Positions 27,974-37,304 are shown, numbered from the stretch's first letter. The stretch is 64,000 nt of DNA from CAVRQM01 sp963723455 (GCA_963723455.1 CAVRQM010000001.1:62001-126000); one strand, 5' to 3'. Notes: generated by a model from the sequence alone, not told the origin. Made by a program: numbers and translations.

Positions 27974-28936
27974 ATGCCCGACGCCACGCTGCCGATTGAT
28001 CCGGCGGACGCAGCGGCCCGGCCGACGGTCGCCGTCGTGCTGAACCGGGCGGCGGGCGCGCTGCTGGACAATCCCGACCAGACCGCCAGCCTGCGCACCC
28101 TGTTCGCGGCCGTCGGGCTCGATCCGACGCTGATCCCGAACGAGGCCGGCAATCTGCCCGATCGGGTGCGCCTGGCGCTGGACAGCGGGGCTGGAACCGT
28201 CGTCGTGGCCGGCGGCGACGGCACGGTGGCCTGCGCGGCGCAGGTGCTGGCCGGCACCGGGGTGTGCCTCGGCATCCTGCCGTTCGGCACGATGAACCTG
28301 CTGGCCAAGGATCTCGGCATCCCCGCCGGCGACACCGAAGCGGCCATGCGCATCCTGGCCGCCGGCCAGGCGCGTGAGATCGACGTGGGCGAGGTCAACG
28401 GACGGGTATTCCTGTGCGCCTCGATGCTCGGCCTGCCGGCGCGGCTGGCCCGCTTACGGGAGCGCGGCCGGGGGGCCGGCCCGGCCTGGCGTCTGTGGCA
28501 GCGCATGGCCCGCGCTGCGCTGCGCGCCATCAGCCGCGACGCCCGGCAGACGCTGGAGCTGCGCACCGATCGCGAGGCGGTGCGGCTGCGCACCGCCTCC
28601 CTGACCGTGACCGTCAACGCGCTCGACGACGGCTCGGCGCGGCTGTTCGGCCGGGCCCGGCTGGATGGCGGCGAACTCGCGATCTACGTCATGCGCTCGG
28701 TGCGGCTGGGCGACCTCGTACGGCTCGGATTGCGGATGCTGGCCGGACCCTGGCAGCGCGATGCAGCGGTCGAGCAGGGCCGGGTCGGCAGCGTGCAGAT
28801 CGACGCGCGGCGGCGCGCCATGCGGGTGATGAACGACGGCGAGGTGATGCTGCTGCGCCCGCCACTCGCCTACAAAATCCGGCCGAGCGCCCTACGGGTG
28901 ATCGCGCCGGCGCCCGGCGGCGGCGGCGCGTCATGA
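27974..28936 (+). CDS. diacylglycerol/lipid kinase family protein
   Basis: Lipid kinase of 320 residues. Nucleotide-binding GGDGT is at residues 80-84, and the substrate-loop LPFGTMNLLAKDLGIP at 102-117 is typical of DgkB/YegS-type enzymes. It should phosphorylate a lipid alcohol at the membrane surface. Its stop overlaps the start of a phosphoesterase (ATGA at 28933), and the two are commonly neighbours of DedA-type lipid genes, as here. Confidence 0.9.
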   Translation: MPDATLPIDPADAAARPTVAVVLNRAAGALLDNPDQTASLRTLFAAVGLDPTLIPNEAGNLPDRVRLALDSGAGTVVVAGGDGTVACAAQVLAGTGVCLGILPFGTMNLLAKDLGIPAGDTEAAMRILAAGQAREIDVGEVNGRVFLCASMLGLPARLARLRERGRGAGPAWRLWQRMARAALRAISRDARQTLELRTDREAVRLRTASLTVTVNALDDGSARLFGRARLDGGELAIYVMRSVRLGDLVRLGLRMLAGPWQRDAAVEQGRVGSVQIDARRRAMRVMNDGEVMLLRPPLAYKIRPSALRVIAPAPGGGGAS

Positions 28937-29745
28937 CGCGCATCGCCCACATCACCGACCTGCATTTCGGGGCCGAGGATCCGTCCGTCGTGGCAAGCCT
29001 GCTGGCCGAGCTGAACCACGATCGGCCCGATCTGGTGGCGGTCAGCGGCGATCTGACCCAGGGCGCGCGCCATTCCGAGTTCGCGGCCGCTCGGCGCTTT
29101 CTCGATGCGCTGCATGCGCCCTGGCTGGCCGTGCCGGGCAATCACGACATCACCCCATACGATCTGTGGCAGCGCTTTTCCGACCCGTACGCGCGCTGGC
29201 GCGCCGCCATCTCGGCCGACACCGAACCGGCCTGGCGGGACAGCGAGGTAGCGGTGCTGGGGCTGAACACCGCGCGCCGCATCGGGCTGCATTGGGATTG
29301 GTCGCACGGCCGGGTCACCCGGCCGCGCCTGCGCCGCGTGGTCGCGGCGCTGGCGGCGCTGCCCGCCGGGCTGGCCCGCGTTGTCGTGGCGCACCACCCG
29401 CTGCTGCCGCCCGAAGCCGAGCCGGAGACCCGCGTGGTCGGCGGCGCTGCCGCGGCGCTGGCGGCGTTCGCGCAGTATGGCGTGGCGCTGGTGCTGGCCG
29501 GCCACCTGCACCGCGGCTACGCCCGGCTGGCGACGCGGGATGGCGGCCCGCTGATCCTGCAGGGCGCGACGGCGACCTCGGTGCGGCTGCGCGGCGAACC
29601 CAACGCCTATAACCGCATCGACCTCGGCGCGGACGGGCGGCCGCTGGTGCAGGTGCGGGTCTGGACCGGCGCCGCCTGGATCACCCGCGTCGAAGGCGAG
29701 CCGGGCGCCTCGCCGGGCCTGGCCGAAAACGCCAGCATCGTCTGA
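28933..29745 (+). CDS. calcineurin-like metallophosphoesterase
   Basis: Two-metal phosphoesterase of 270 residues. All five blocks are present: ITDLHFG, SGDLTQ, GNHD, VAHHP and GHLHRG. It is translationally coupled to the lipid kinase upstream, hinting at phospholipid or lipid-phosphate turnover. A cAMP phosphodiesterase (CpdA-like) activity is also possible from sequence alone. No signal peptide. Confidence 0.9.
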   Translation: MTRIAHITDLHFGAEDPSVVASLLAELNHDRPDLVAVSGDLTQGARHSEFAAARRFLDALHAPWLAVPGNHDITPYDLWQRFSDPYARWRAAISADTEPAWRDSEVAVLGLNTARRIGLHWDWSHGRVTRPRLRRVVAALAALPAGLARVVVAHHPLLPPEAEPETRVVGGAAAALAAFAQYGVALVLAGHLHRGYARLATRDGGPLILQGATATSVRLRGEPNAYNRIDLGADGRPLVQVRVWTGAAWITRVEGEPGASPGLAENASIV

Positions 29746-29813
29746 CGCGCGGCACCCGCCAGGAGGGTTTTGCCATCAGCATCATCGGTTCGGCTTCGGC
29801 GCTGACCATCGCG

Positions 29814-30419
29814 GTGATCTCGGCTGGCGGCTATGGCGGCATCGTCGCGCTGATGGCCAGCAAGTCGGCGTGCCTGCCGCTGCCGTCCGAGATCATCATG
29901 CCGTTCGCCGGCTACCTGGTCAGCACCGGGCGGTTCAAGCTGCTGGCCGTGGCCACCGCCGGCGCGATCGGCTGCAACGTCGGATCGACCATCGCCTATG
30001 CGGTCGGCTATTACGGCGGCCGGCGGCTGGTCGAGCGGTGGGGCCGGTTCGTGCTGGTCGGGCGCGACGAGCTGGACCGGATGGACCGCTTCTTCACCCG
30101 GTTCGGGCTGCTGGCGGTGTTCATCGCGCGCCTGCTGCCGGGGGTGCGGACATTCATCGCGCTGCCCGCCGGCATCGCGCGCATGCCGCAACTGCCGTTC
30201 CAGCTTTACACCTTCGCCGGATCATGGCCGTGGTGCTACGCGCTGGCCTATGTCGGGCTGAAACTGGGGCAGCGCTGGAACACCGATCCGCGCCTGCACC
30301 GGATCATGGCGCAGTTCCAGTATGTCGTATTGGCGGCGGTGGCGGCCGGGATCGTGGCGTTCGTGGTCTGGCGCCTGCGCGGGCGCCGGCGTGGGGCTAC
30401 GCCGCCTGCATCGTCCTGA
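29814..30419 (+). CDS. DedA family membrane protein
   Basis: DedA/SNARE-associated membrane protein, 201 residues from GTG 29814. The hallmark LPLPSEIIMPFAGYL, the GxxxxxxY stretch and FIARLLPGVRTFIALPAGIARM are all present. These proteins are linked to lipid flipping and membrane-potential maintenance. The true start is probably further upstream: AGGAGGG at 29761-29767 is ideally placed for an ATC codon at 29775, in frame, which would restore the usual first membrane segment. No ATG, GTG or TTG lies in frame between them. The 3' end overlaps the convergent chemoreceptor by 23 bp. Confidence 0.88.
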   Translation: MISAGGYGGIVALMASKSACLPLPSEIIMPFAGYLVSTGRFKLLAVATAGAIGCNVGSTIAYAVGYYGGRRLVERWGRFVLVGRDELDRMDRFFTRFGLLAVFIARLLPGVRTFIALPAGIARMPQLPFQLYTFAGSWPWCYALAYVGLKLGQRWNTDPRLHRIMAQFQYVVLAAVAAGIVAFVVWRLRGRRRGATPPASS

Positions 30420-31647
30420 GGAACTGTGCCACCTCGCGCCCCAGCCGGCTCAACTCCCCGGTCAGCGCCGCGGCCGAGCGCAACACCAGCCCGGCGCTGG
30501 CGTCCACCTCCGCGGCGCCGGATGTCAGATCCTCAATGGTGCGCGTGACGCCCTGGGTGCTGACCGCCATCTGCTGTGCGTTGCGGGCGATTTCGGCAAT
30601 CGTCGCGTGCTGCTCCTCAATCGCTGCGGCGATGGTGACGCTGATGCGGCTGGTCTCGCCAATGGTTTCGCTGATGTCGCGGATCGCCGCGACCGCCTGC
30701 CCGACGGCGCCCTGGATGCGGCCGATCTGCTCGCCGATCGTCTCGGTGGCGCGAGTGGTCTGGGTGGCCAGCGACTTGACCTCGCCGGCGACCACCGCAA
30801 AGCCGCGCCCCGCCTCGCCGGCGCGCGCCGCCTCGATAGTGGCGTTCAGCGCCAGCAGGTTGGTCTGGCTGGCGACGCTGGTGATTAGCCCAATCACCTC
30901 GCCGATCTTCTGCGATCCCTCGGCCAGCGCGCGCACCACCGCCTCGGTGCGCGCCGCGCCCGCGGCGGCGCGGGCGGCGATCTCGGCGGACTGCGCGACC
31001 TGCCGGCTGACATCGGCGATCGAGACCGACAACTGCTCGGACGCGGCGGCGACGGTCTGCACCCCCATGTTGGTGACCGCGACCGCAGCCGCGGCGTCCC
31101 CCGCCTCGCGGCTCGCGAGGCCGGCGTTGCCGCTCATGCGCTCGGCGGTGGCGCTGAGTTCGCCGGCCATGCGGCCGACCTGATCGACCACGCGCGCGAC
31201 ATTGGCCTCGAACCCCTCGGCCAGCCGGGCGCGCGCGGTCACGTCGGTCCAGGCCGCCATGCTGCCGATATGCTCGCCGGCGTCGTTGCGGATGCCGACC
31301 ACCTGCAGGTCGATCTGCAAGCCGCCCAGCGCGATCGCCAAACGCAGCGGCTGCGCTGCCGCTTCGGCCAGCACGGCGCGCTGCCCGGCCAGCGGCGCGA
31401 ACAGGTCAAGCAGCCGCGTGCCGTCCAGCGCGCCGGGCGGCGCGACAGGGGCCAGCATGGCCCGGCCGAAGCCGTTGACGTAGGTGATCAGGTAGTCGCG
31501 CCGGGGATCGGACCAGATCACGCCGATCGGAATGTTATCGACCATCACCATCGCGGACTCGAACCATTCGCGATAGCGTGCGGCATCGGCCTGCGCTGCC
31601 CGGGTCCGGGCGCCGGGCGCGAACAGCGGTGTCAGCAAGCCGGTCAT
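30397..31647 (-). CDS. soluble PAS-domain methyl-accepting chemotaxis protein
   Basis: Chemoreceptor of 416 residues without transmembrane segments. A PAS-like sensor occupies residues 25-140, and the rest is a coiled-coil signalling domain with the near-invariant hairpin tip (TNLLALNATIEAARAGEAGRGFAVVAGEV). The tip contacts CheA/CheW. Being cytoplasmic, it should report an internal cue such as redox or a metabolite. No other chemotaxis gene is in the window. Its tail overlaps dedA. Confidence 0.92.
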   Translation of the reverse strand: MTGLLTPLFAPGARTRAAQADAARYREWFESAMVMVDNIPIGVIWSDPRRDYLITYVNGFGRAMLAPVAPPGALDGTRLLDLFAPLAGQRAVLAEAAAQPLRLAIALGGLQIDLQVVGIRNDAGEHIGSMAAWTDVTARARLAEGFEANVARVVDQVGRMAGELSATAERMSGNAGLASREAGDAAAAVAVTNMGVQTVAAASEQLSVSIADVSRQVAQSAEIAARAAAGAARTEAVVRALAEGSQKIGEVIGLITSVASQTNLLALNATIEAARAGEAGRGFAVVAGEVKSLATQTTRATETIGEQIGRIQGAVGQAVAAIRDISETIGETSRISVTIAAAIEEQHATIAEIARNAQQMAVSTQGVTRTIEDLTSGAAEVDASAGLVLRSAAALTGELSRLGREVAQFLRTMQAA

Positions 31648-31757
31648 GGCGGTCTGGTCCTGCGCTGGGGAGGCAAGCCCCCATCAGACGCCGGACAGCT
31701 TAAGACGAAGTTGCCGCTGGCAGCCCCCTGTCTTCGGTCAGCCCCCCCTGTCTTGGG

Positions 31758-32360
31758 TCAGCCCAACTCGCGCGGCGGCGTGCGCGCGAAGGCGGGCTGC
31801 CCCGACAGCGCTGCGAACCACTCCGCAAGTCGCGGGTGGGCCGGCCGCCACGGCTCCTGCGCAAAGCGGAAATCCAGATAGCCCAGCGCGCAGCCGACCG
31901 AGATGCTGCCGATGTCCAGCGCCTGATGCGGCGGGTCGGCCTCCAGCTCGGCCAGAGTGCGCTCGACCGCGGCGCGCTGGCGGGCCATGACCCCGTCGCG
32001 CGCGGCTTCCCGCGGGCGGAGCACCTCGCCGCGGCGCAGCACGGCGGCATCCATGATGCCGTCGGCCATCGCCTGCTGCTTCAGGGCGCGCAGACGGGGC
32101 GCCGCCAGCTTCGGGAACAGCGCCGGAGCGTCCCCCACGCTGTCGAGGAACTCGCAGATCACCGGGCTGTCGTAGAGCGCCACCCCGTCCTCGGTGACCA
32201 GGGCGGGGATCTTGGACAGCGGATTGACCGCCAGCAGTTCGGGCGGCGACTGGCCGGCGTTGACCGCCACCAGCTGAATCTGAGCGTCGATCTCGCGGGC
32301 GATGGCGCAGGCCAGCACCTTGCGCGCGAACGGGCTGGCCGGAGCATAAAACAGCTTCAC
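31758..32360 (-). CDS. glutathione S-transferase family protein
   Basis: GST of 200 residues. The thioredoxin-fold N-terminus begins MKLFYAPASPFARKVLACA, with NPLSKIPALV and DSPVICEFLD supplying the glutathione site. An all-helical C-terminal domain follows. The GTG start at 32360 has GGAG upstream and lies 13 bp after the gloB stop, so gloB and this gene form a glutathione-linked detoxification pair. Confidence 0.9.
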   Translation of the reverse strand: MKLFYAPASPFARKVLACAIAREIDAQIQLVAVNAGQSPPELLAVNPLSKIPALVTEDGVALYDSPVICEFLDSVGDAPALFPKLAAPRLRALKQQAMADGIMDAAVLRRGEVLRPREAARDGVMARQRAAVERTLAELEADPPHQALDIGSISVGCALGYLDFRFAQEPWRPAHPRLAEWFAALSGQPAFARTPPRELG

Positions 32361-32373
32361 GAAGGCATCTCCG

Positions 32374-33114
32374 TCAGAACTGGTCCTTGCGCCGCCGCAG
32401 ATCGGCCAGGGCCGCCACGTCCGGTGCGCGCAGGAACGGGTTGCAGGCAAGCTCGTCGGACAGGCGGCTGGGCAGGCTCGGCCGGCCCTGCGCGCGCCAG
32501 GCCTGCACCTGCGCCGCGTAGGCGGCCAGGTCGGCATTGCCCGGGTCGGCGTTGCGGGCGAAGCGGGCGTTGGACAGAGTGTATTCGTGGCCGCAGCAGA
32601 CCAGCGTGTCGGGCGGCAGCGCCGCCAGCTTGCGCAGGCTGGCGAACATATCCGCCGCCGTGCCCTCCAGCAGCCGGCCGCAGCCCAGGCTGAACAGCGT
32701 GTCGCCGCACAGCAGGGCCGCGCCGTCGGTGAAGAACACGGAGATGTGGCCGATGGTGTGGCCCGGCGTCTCGATCACCCGGCCGGACGCCCCGCCCAAC
32801 GCCACCGCGTCGCCCTCGGCCAGCGCCTGGTCCAGCCGCGGCAGCCGTGCCGCATCAGCGCGCGCGCCGGCGATCGGCGCGCCGTAGCGGGCGCGGATCG
32901 CATCGGCGGCGGCGATGTGGTCGGCGTGATGATGGGTCAGCAGGATCAGGTCGAGCCGGCCGCCCGCCGCCTCGATCGCCCGCTCGACCGGCGCCGCCTC
33001 GGCCGGATCGACGATCGCCACCGCGCCGCTGGATTGCTCGCGCAGCAGCCAGGCGTAGTTGTCGGACAGGATCGGCACGGGCTGCGCGGTGACCATCGCC
33101 TGCGCATGTAGCAT
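32374..33114 (-). CDS. gloB: hydroxyacylglutathione hydrolase (glyoxalase II)
   Basis: Metallo-beta-lactamase-fold hydrolase of 246 residues that splits S-lactoylglutathione in methylglyoxal detoxification. The zinc motif THHHADH is near residue 60; ETPGHTIGHISVF, GDTLFSLGCGRLLEG and CCGHEYTLSNARFA follow in the right order for GloB. The start is either ATG 33114 or ATG 33096; the latter matches the usual N-terminus better. It is cotranscribed with the GST and divergent from a methyltransferase gene. Confidence 0.94.
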   Translation of the reverse strand: MLHAQAMVTAQPVPILSDNYAWLLREQSSGAVAIVDPAEAAPVERAIEAAGGRLDLILLTHHHADHIAAADAIRARYGAPIAGARADAARLPRLDQALAEGDAVALGGASGRVIETPGHTIGHISVFFTDGAALLCGDTLFSLGCGRLLEGTAADMFASLRKLAALPPDTLVCCGHEYTLSNARFARNADPGNADLAAYAAQVQAWRAQGRPSLPSRLSDELACNPFLRAPDVAALADLRRRKDQF

Positions 33115-33187
33115 CCAGCCACGGCCGGCAAACGGCGCCGCGATGGCAGCGGCGGCGGCCGGCTGAAGCCTGCCCTGCGCGTGCTAT

Positions 33188-33920
33188 ATGCGGCCCGTGG
33201 CAGCCGATCTCGCGACGGCCAGGGAGTTCTATGCGACCCGGCAGGGCGCCGTCGTCGCCCGGCTGCTGCGCGCGCGCCTGCTTGGCCTCTGGCCGGACCT
33301 GACCGGCATGAGCGTCCTCGGGATCGGGTTATTCCGGCCCATACCTCCGGCCTTGGCGCGAACGGGCCGCGCGCTGCGTGGCGCTAAGTCCGGCCCAGCT
33401 CGGCGTGACGCGCTGGCCGCCCGGCCAGCCCAGCCTGTCCTGCATCGCCGAGGAGGACGCGCTGCCGTTCGCCGATCTGAGCTTCGACCGCGTGCTGCTG
33501 GTGCATGGGCTGGAGGCGGCGGAGAATGCGCGGCGGCTGCTGCGCGAGGTCTGGCGCGTGCTGAAGGACGACGGCCGGCTGCTGGTGGTCGCGCCGAACC
33601 GGCGCGGCATGTGGGCGCATGTCGAGGCCACGCCGCTCGGCCAGGGCCAGCCCTATTCGCCGGGTCAGATCGGCCGGCTGCTGAGCGGGTCGCTGTTCCG
33701 CGTCGAACGGCGCGAGCACGCCCTGTTCGTGCCGCCGCTGCGCTGGCGCGCGGTGCTGCGTAGCGCCGATCTGTTCGAGGCGGCCGGGCGGCGGGTCGCG
33801 CCCACCCTGGGCGGGGTGACGATCAGCGAGGCGGTCAAGGATGTCTGGGGCGCGGTCCCGCTGGCCGCCGCGCGGCGGCGGGCGCTGGCGCGGCGGCGGG
33901 TGCTGGTCGAGGCGGCGTGA
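33188..33920 (+). pseudogene. class I SAM methyltransferase with one frameshift
   Basis: Methyltransferase-like gene of about 243 residues interrupted once. From ATG 33188 the protein reads to GMSVLGIG, then loses frame. Removing one G from GGG at 33326-33328 restores YSGPYLRPW and links to the second frame, which runs intact to 33920 (AEEDALPFADLSFDRVLLVHGLE, LREVWRVLKDDGRLLVVAPNRRGMW). An error in a G-run is the simplest cause. Its stop overlaps the TauE/SafE start (GTGA). Methyl acceptor unknown. Confidence 0.82.
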
Positions 33921-34666
33921 CCCGGCACGGGCTGGCGCTGGTGGCGCTGGCCGGACTGTGGGCGGGGGCGCAGAACGCGCTCGCCGGCGGCGGCTCGTTC
34001 GTGACCTTCCCGGCGCTGCTGCTGGCCGGGCTGGATGCCCGCGCGGCCAACATCACCTCGACCATCGCGCTGTTCCCCGGCCAGGTCGCGGCCGGATGGG
34101 CCGGCCGGAGACGCGCTGCCGGCACGGCCGACCTGCCGTTCCGGCTGCTGGTGGCCATCAGCCTGGCCGGCGGCATGGCCGGCGCGCTGCTGCTGCTGGC
34201 GACGCCTGCCGGTTTTTTCGCGCGCCTCGTGCCGTGGCTGATCCTGTTCGCGACCGCGGTGTTCGCCTACGGCAGTTTCCGCGCCGCCCCCGGGGCGGGG
34301 CCGGCGCGGCTGGGCCGGCCCGGCGCCGTCGCCGCACAAGCCGCAATCAGCGTCTATGGCGGCTATTTCGGCGGCGGAATCGGGTTCCTGATGCTGGCCA
34401 CCCTGACGCTCGCCGGCATGGCGCTGCAGCGCGCGGCGCCGACCAAAAACGTGCTGGCGGCGGCGATGAATGCCTCGGCGGTGCTGGTGTTCCTGTTCTC
34501 GCCGCAGGTCGCCTGGCCGCAGGCAGCGGTCCTGGCGGCGGCGTCGATCGCCGGCGGCGCGCTGGGGGCGAGGCTGCTGGCGCGGCTCGACGACCGGGTG
34601 CTGCGGGTCATCGTGGTGTGCATCGGCCTGGCGCTGACCGCGGCGATGTTCTGGCGGCTTGGTTAG
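33917..34666 (+). CDS. TauE/SafE family sulfite/anion exporter
   Basis: Membrane protein of 249 residues with about eight hydrophobic stretches in two halves. Each half contains the family-typical G-rich motif (ALAGGGSFVTFPALLLAG and SVYGGYFGGGIGFLMLATL). It belongs to the TSUP family that moves sulfite, sulfoacetate or other organosulfur anions. GTG start at 33917 overlaps the preceding stop. Actual substrate unknown. Confidence 0.88.
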   Translation: MTRHGLALVALAGLWAGAQNALAGGGSFVTFPALLLAGLDARAANITSTIALFPGQVAAGWAGRRRAAGTADLPFRLLVAISLAGGMAGALLLLATPAGFFARLVPWLILFATAVFAYGSFRAAPGAGPARLGRPGAVAAQAAISVYGGYFGGGIGFLMLATLTLAGMALQRAAPTKNVLAAAMNASAVLVFLFSPQVAWPQAAVLAAASIAGGALGARLLARLDDRVLRVIVVCIGLALTAAMFWRLG

Positions 34667-34846
34667 CAGGCGGCCGGCGTCTGCGGCCGGTCGCTGTGCT
34701 TGCCGAGATCACGAAACTGGCAGTTGCAGCCTGACAGCAATGCGATGACGCGAAGGTGAGATGACGGATTCGGGCGGTCGCCAACCTGTGCGACGACGCC
34801 GGCACGGGCCAGCGCCAGGTCTGCGGATCGGCAGGAGAAGACTGCG

Positions 34847-35899
34847 ATGCTGGACACCGTCACCCCCATCGGCACGACGCTGCGCATCCCGGAGACGATC
34901 GCCGAGGATGCGACCTATTTCGCGCCCGAGGCGATCGCCCAGGCGCTGACCTACTACGAGGATCAGGGCTACGTGGTGCTGCGCCAGTTGATCCCGCGCG
35001 AGCTGTGCGCCCGCGTCCGCGCGGCGTTCGCCGCCGACGCGCGGGCCTCGACGGTGCCGGTGCTCCGGCAGAAGACCATGCGCTACGAGCGCCACAGCTT
35101 CGACGCGGACGGGTTCCTCGACAATCCGATCTTCAACGTGCAGGACCTCGCAACGCGCGAATACGGCGGCTTTCGCGCGGCCGCGCTGGATATTCTTGCC
35201 CATCCAACCACGGCGCGCGCCACCGCGGCCCTGCTGCGCGGGGAGCGGGCCAAGCTGATCCAGAGCATGTTCTTCGAGGCGCCGGCCGGCACCTGGGCGC
35301 ATCAGGACAGCTATTACCAGGACAGCGCGTCCGGCCTTGGCGGCTGCGTTGCCGGCTGGTTTGCGCTGGAGGACATCGACGCCGGGGCCGGACGGTTCTG
35401 GATCTGCCCCGGCAGCCACCGCTCGATGTCGCCGCTGCGCAACGAGGGCGCGCTCAACTTCGCCACCGGCCATCAGACCTATCAGCAGGCGATGCTGGAA
35501 GCCGTGCGCGCGCACGGCCTCCCTTGGTCGGCGCCCTGCCTGGAGGCGGGCGACGTGCTGTTCTGGAACTCGCTCACCGTGCATGGCAGCCTGCCGGCCA
35601 GCCGGCGCGGCGTGTCGCGCGCCTCGCTGACCGCGCACTACCTGCGCGAGGACGACGCGATGCTGCAGTTCCACGCGCGCATCCGCCGGCAGGAGACCAC
35701 CACCCACAACGGCATGACGGTGGGGCTGCTGCACGACCAGAACAGGTCGGCCAACCGCCTGCTGCGGCAGGCCGCGTTCCATTTTCCCAAGCCGTACATG
35801 ACCGCCCGCCGGGTGGCGTTAGCCGCCCTGCTGGCCAAGCGCAGCGCCCAGCAGGCGATCCGGCTCAGGCGGCGCGCAGCGGCAGTCCCGGCTGGCTGA
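34847..35899 (+). CDS. phytanoyl-CoA dioxygenase (PhyH) family protein
   Basis: Fe(II)/2-oxoglutarate oxygenase of 350 residues. The iron facial triad is visible: H152-x-D154 in WAHQDSYYQ and distal His246 in LTVHGSLPASRR, with Arg residues just after it for 2-oxoglutarate. Such enzymes hydroxylate lipids or small natural products. It stands alone upstream of the EPS locus, and its 3' end is overlapped on the opposite strand by the galE reading frame. Confidence 0.9.
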   Translation: MLDTVTPIGTTLRIPETIAEDATYFAPEAIAQALTYYEDQGYVVLRQLIPRELCARVRAAFAADARASTVPVLRQKTMRYERHSFDADGFLDNPIFNVQDLATREYGGFRAAALDILAHPTTARATAALLRGERAKLIQSMFFEAPAGTWAHQDSYYQDSASGLGGCVAGWFALEDIDAGAGRFWICPGSHRSMSPLRNEGALNFATGHQTYQQAMLEAVRAHGLPWSAPCLEAGDVLFWNSLTVHGSLPASRRGVSRASLTAHYLREDDAMLQFHARIRRQETTTHNGMTVGLLHDQNRSANRLLRQAAFHFPKPYMTARRVALAALLAKRSAQQAIRLRRRAAAVPAG

Positions 35900-36909
35900 C
35901 CGCCGGGCCAGCCAGCGGCGGCATCGTCATAGCCGCGCGGATGCGTCAGCCGCCACGCATAGGCGGTCTGCACGACGTCGTGCAGCGCGACGTGGCGCGG
36001 CTGCCACCCGGTCTCGTCGCGGATGCGCGCCGAGGCGGCCACCAATACCGGCGGGTCGCCGGCGCGGCGTGGCGCGATGCGGTACGGCACGCGTCGGCCG
36101 GTGACCGCCTCGACCGCGGCGATCACCTGCAGCACCGAATAGCCGCTGCCGGTGCCAAGGTTATAGGTGACGCTGCGCCCCTCCAGCACGGCGAGCGCCG
36201 CCAGATGCGCCTGCGCCAGATCGGAGACATGCACATAGTCGCGGATGCAGGTGCCGTCGGCGGTCGCATAATCGTCGCCGAACACCTCCAGCGGCGGGCG
36301 CCGCCCCAGCGCCGCGTCGATCACCAGCGGAATCAGGTGCGTCTCGGGGTCGTGGTCCTCACCCAGCGCGCCGCCCGGATCGGCGCCGGCCGCGTTGAAA
36401 TAGCGCAGGCTGGCGCTGCGCAGGCCATGGATCCGGTCTGCCCAAAGCAGCGCCCGCTCGATCATCCACTTGCTCTCGCCATAGGGCGAGCCGGGATCGA
36501 TCGCCTCGTCCTCGGTGATCGGGATGGTGCGCGGCGCGCCGAACAGGTTGGCGGTCGAGGACAGGATCAGCCGCGGCACCGCATGGCGCACGCAGGCCTG
36601 GACCAGCCGCATGCCGCCCAGCCCGTTGTCGATCAGGTATTCGAACGGCTGGCGCATGCTTTCGCCGACCAGCGAGCGCGCGGCGAAGTGGAACACCGCG
36701 TCCCAAGCGCCGTGCCCGAGCGCCTCGTCCAGCGCCGCCGGGTCGCCGACATCGGCCTCGATCAGCCGCACGCCCTGCGGCACGGCGGCGCGATGGCCCT
36801 GACGCAGATTGTCGATCACCACGATCTCGGCGCCGCGCTCGACCAGCGCCTGCACCAGATGGCTGCCGACATAGCCGGCGCCCCCGGTCACCATGAAACG
36901 ATGCGGCAT
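35638..36909 (-). CDS. galE: UDP-glucose 4-epimerase, reading frame runs into phyH
   Basis: Extended short-chain dehydrogenase making UDP-galactose for the EPS locus. TGGAGYVGSH binds NAD near residue 8, and Y-G-E-S-K near residue 143 holds the catalytic Tyr and Lys. SSTANLFG, LRYFNAAGADP and RDYVHVSDLA are GalE hallmarks. The conserved protein ends near AWRLTHPRGY (about 35.93 kb), but the frame then continues 80-odd codons antisense to phyH without similarity. One missing base near 35.93 kb would end it at 35865 with a normal tail (..LPLRAA). Start ATG 36909 with AAAGGG upstream. Confidence 0.87.
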   Translation of the reverse strand: MPHRFMVTGGAGYVGSHLVQALVERGAEIVVIDNLRQGHRAAVPQGVRLIEADVGDPAALDEALGHGAWDAVFHFAARSLVGESMRQPFEYLIDNGLGGMRLVQACVRHAVPRLILSSTANLFGAPRTIPITEDEAIDPGSPYGESKWMIERALLWADRIHGLRSASLRYFNAAGADPGGALGEDHDPETHLIPLVIDAALGRRPPLEVFGDDYATADGTCIRDYVHVSDLAQAHLAALAVLEGRSVTYNLGTGSGYSVLQVIAAVEAVTGRRVPYRIAPRRAGDPPVLVAASARIRDETGWQPRHVALHDVVQTAYAWRLTHPRGYDDAAAGWPGGQPAGTAAARRLSRIACWALRLASRAANATRRAVMYGLGKWNAACRSRRLADLFWSCSSPTVMPLWVVVSCRRMRAWNCSIASSSRR

Positions 36910-36965
36910 GAACACCCTTTGCCCGATTCGGCCCCGCGAGATGCGGCCGGCGGGTGGTTAAACGG

Positions 36966-37304
36966 TCAGCGGCCCATGGTGCGCAAGCCGGAATCGTCCG
37001 GCGAGCCCAATACCGGCGCGCCCGATACCGGCGCGCGGCCCGCCTGGTCCGACCCTGCGGGCGTGCCCCGGGCTTCGCGCCCGGCCAGCCACAGCAGCGG
37101 CACGCCAAGCCCGAGCACGGTCGCGACATAGACCGCCAGCGCGTCGGCCCAACCGCGCGCCGCCCAGATCACGGCGGCGGTCAGCACGCCGGCCACGCTG
37201 GCCAGCGCCAGCGCCACCCCCGCGGCGGCCGGGAGCGCCAGCCGTCTGTGCGCGTCTGTTGCATCGATCGGCCCGGCCTGGGGCTGCGCGTCCTGGATCG
37301 TCAT
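36966..37304 (-). CDS. small membrane protein of unknown function
   Basis: Protein of 112 residues with two hydrophobic segments (about residues 27-50 and 58-75) and a Gly/Pro-rich soluble tail. I do not recognise a family. Its position between galE and an EPS polymerase-like gene, same strand, suggests an accessory membrane role in polysaccharide assembly, but that is context only. The ATG at 37304 has GGGCGG upstream. Confidence 0.6.
   Translation of the reverse strand: MTIQDAQPQAGPIDATDAHRRLALPAAAGVALALASVAGVLTAAVIWAARGWADALAVYVATVLGLGVPLLWLAGREARGTPAGSDQAGRAPVSGAPVLGSPDDSGLRTMGR

Noticed and set aside
34667..34690. GGCCG/CGGCC hairpin after the TauE/SafE gene
   Set aside because: Stem is only five bases and has no T-run; such pairings occur by chance in DNA this GC-rich.
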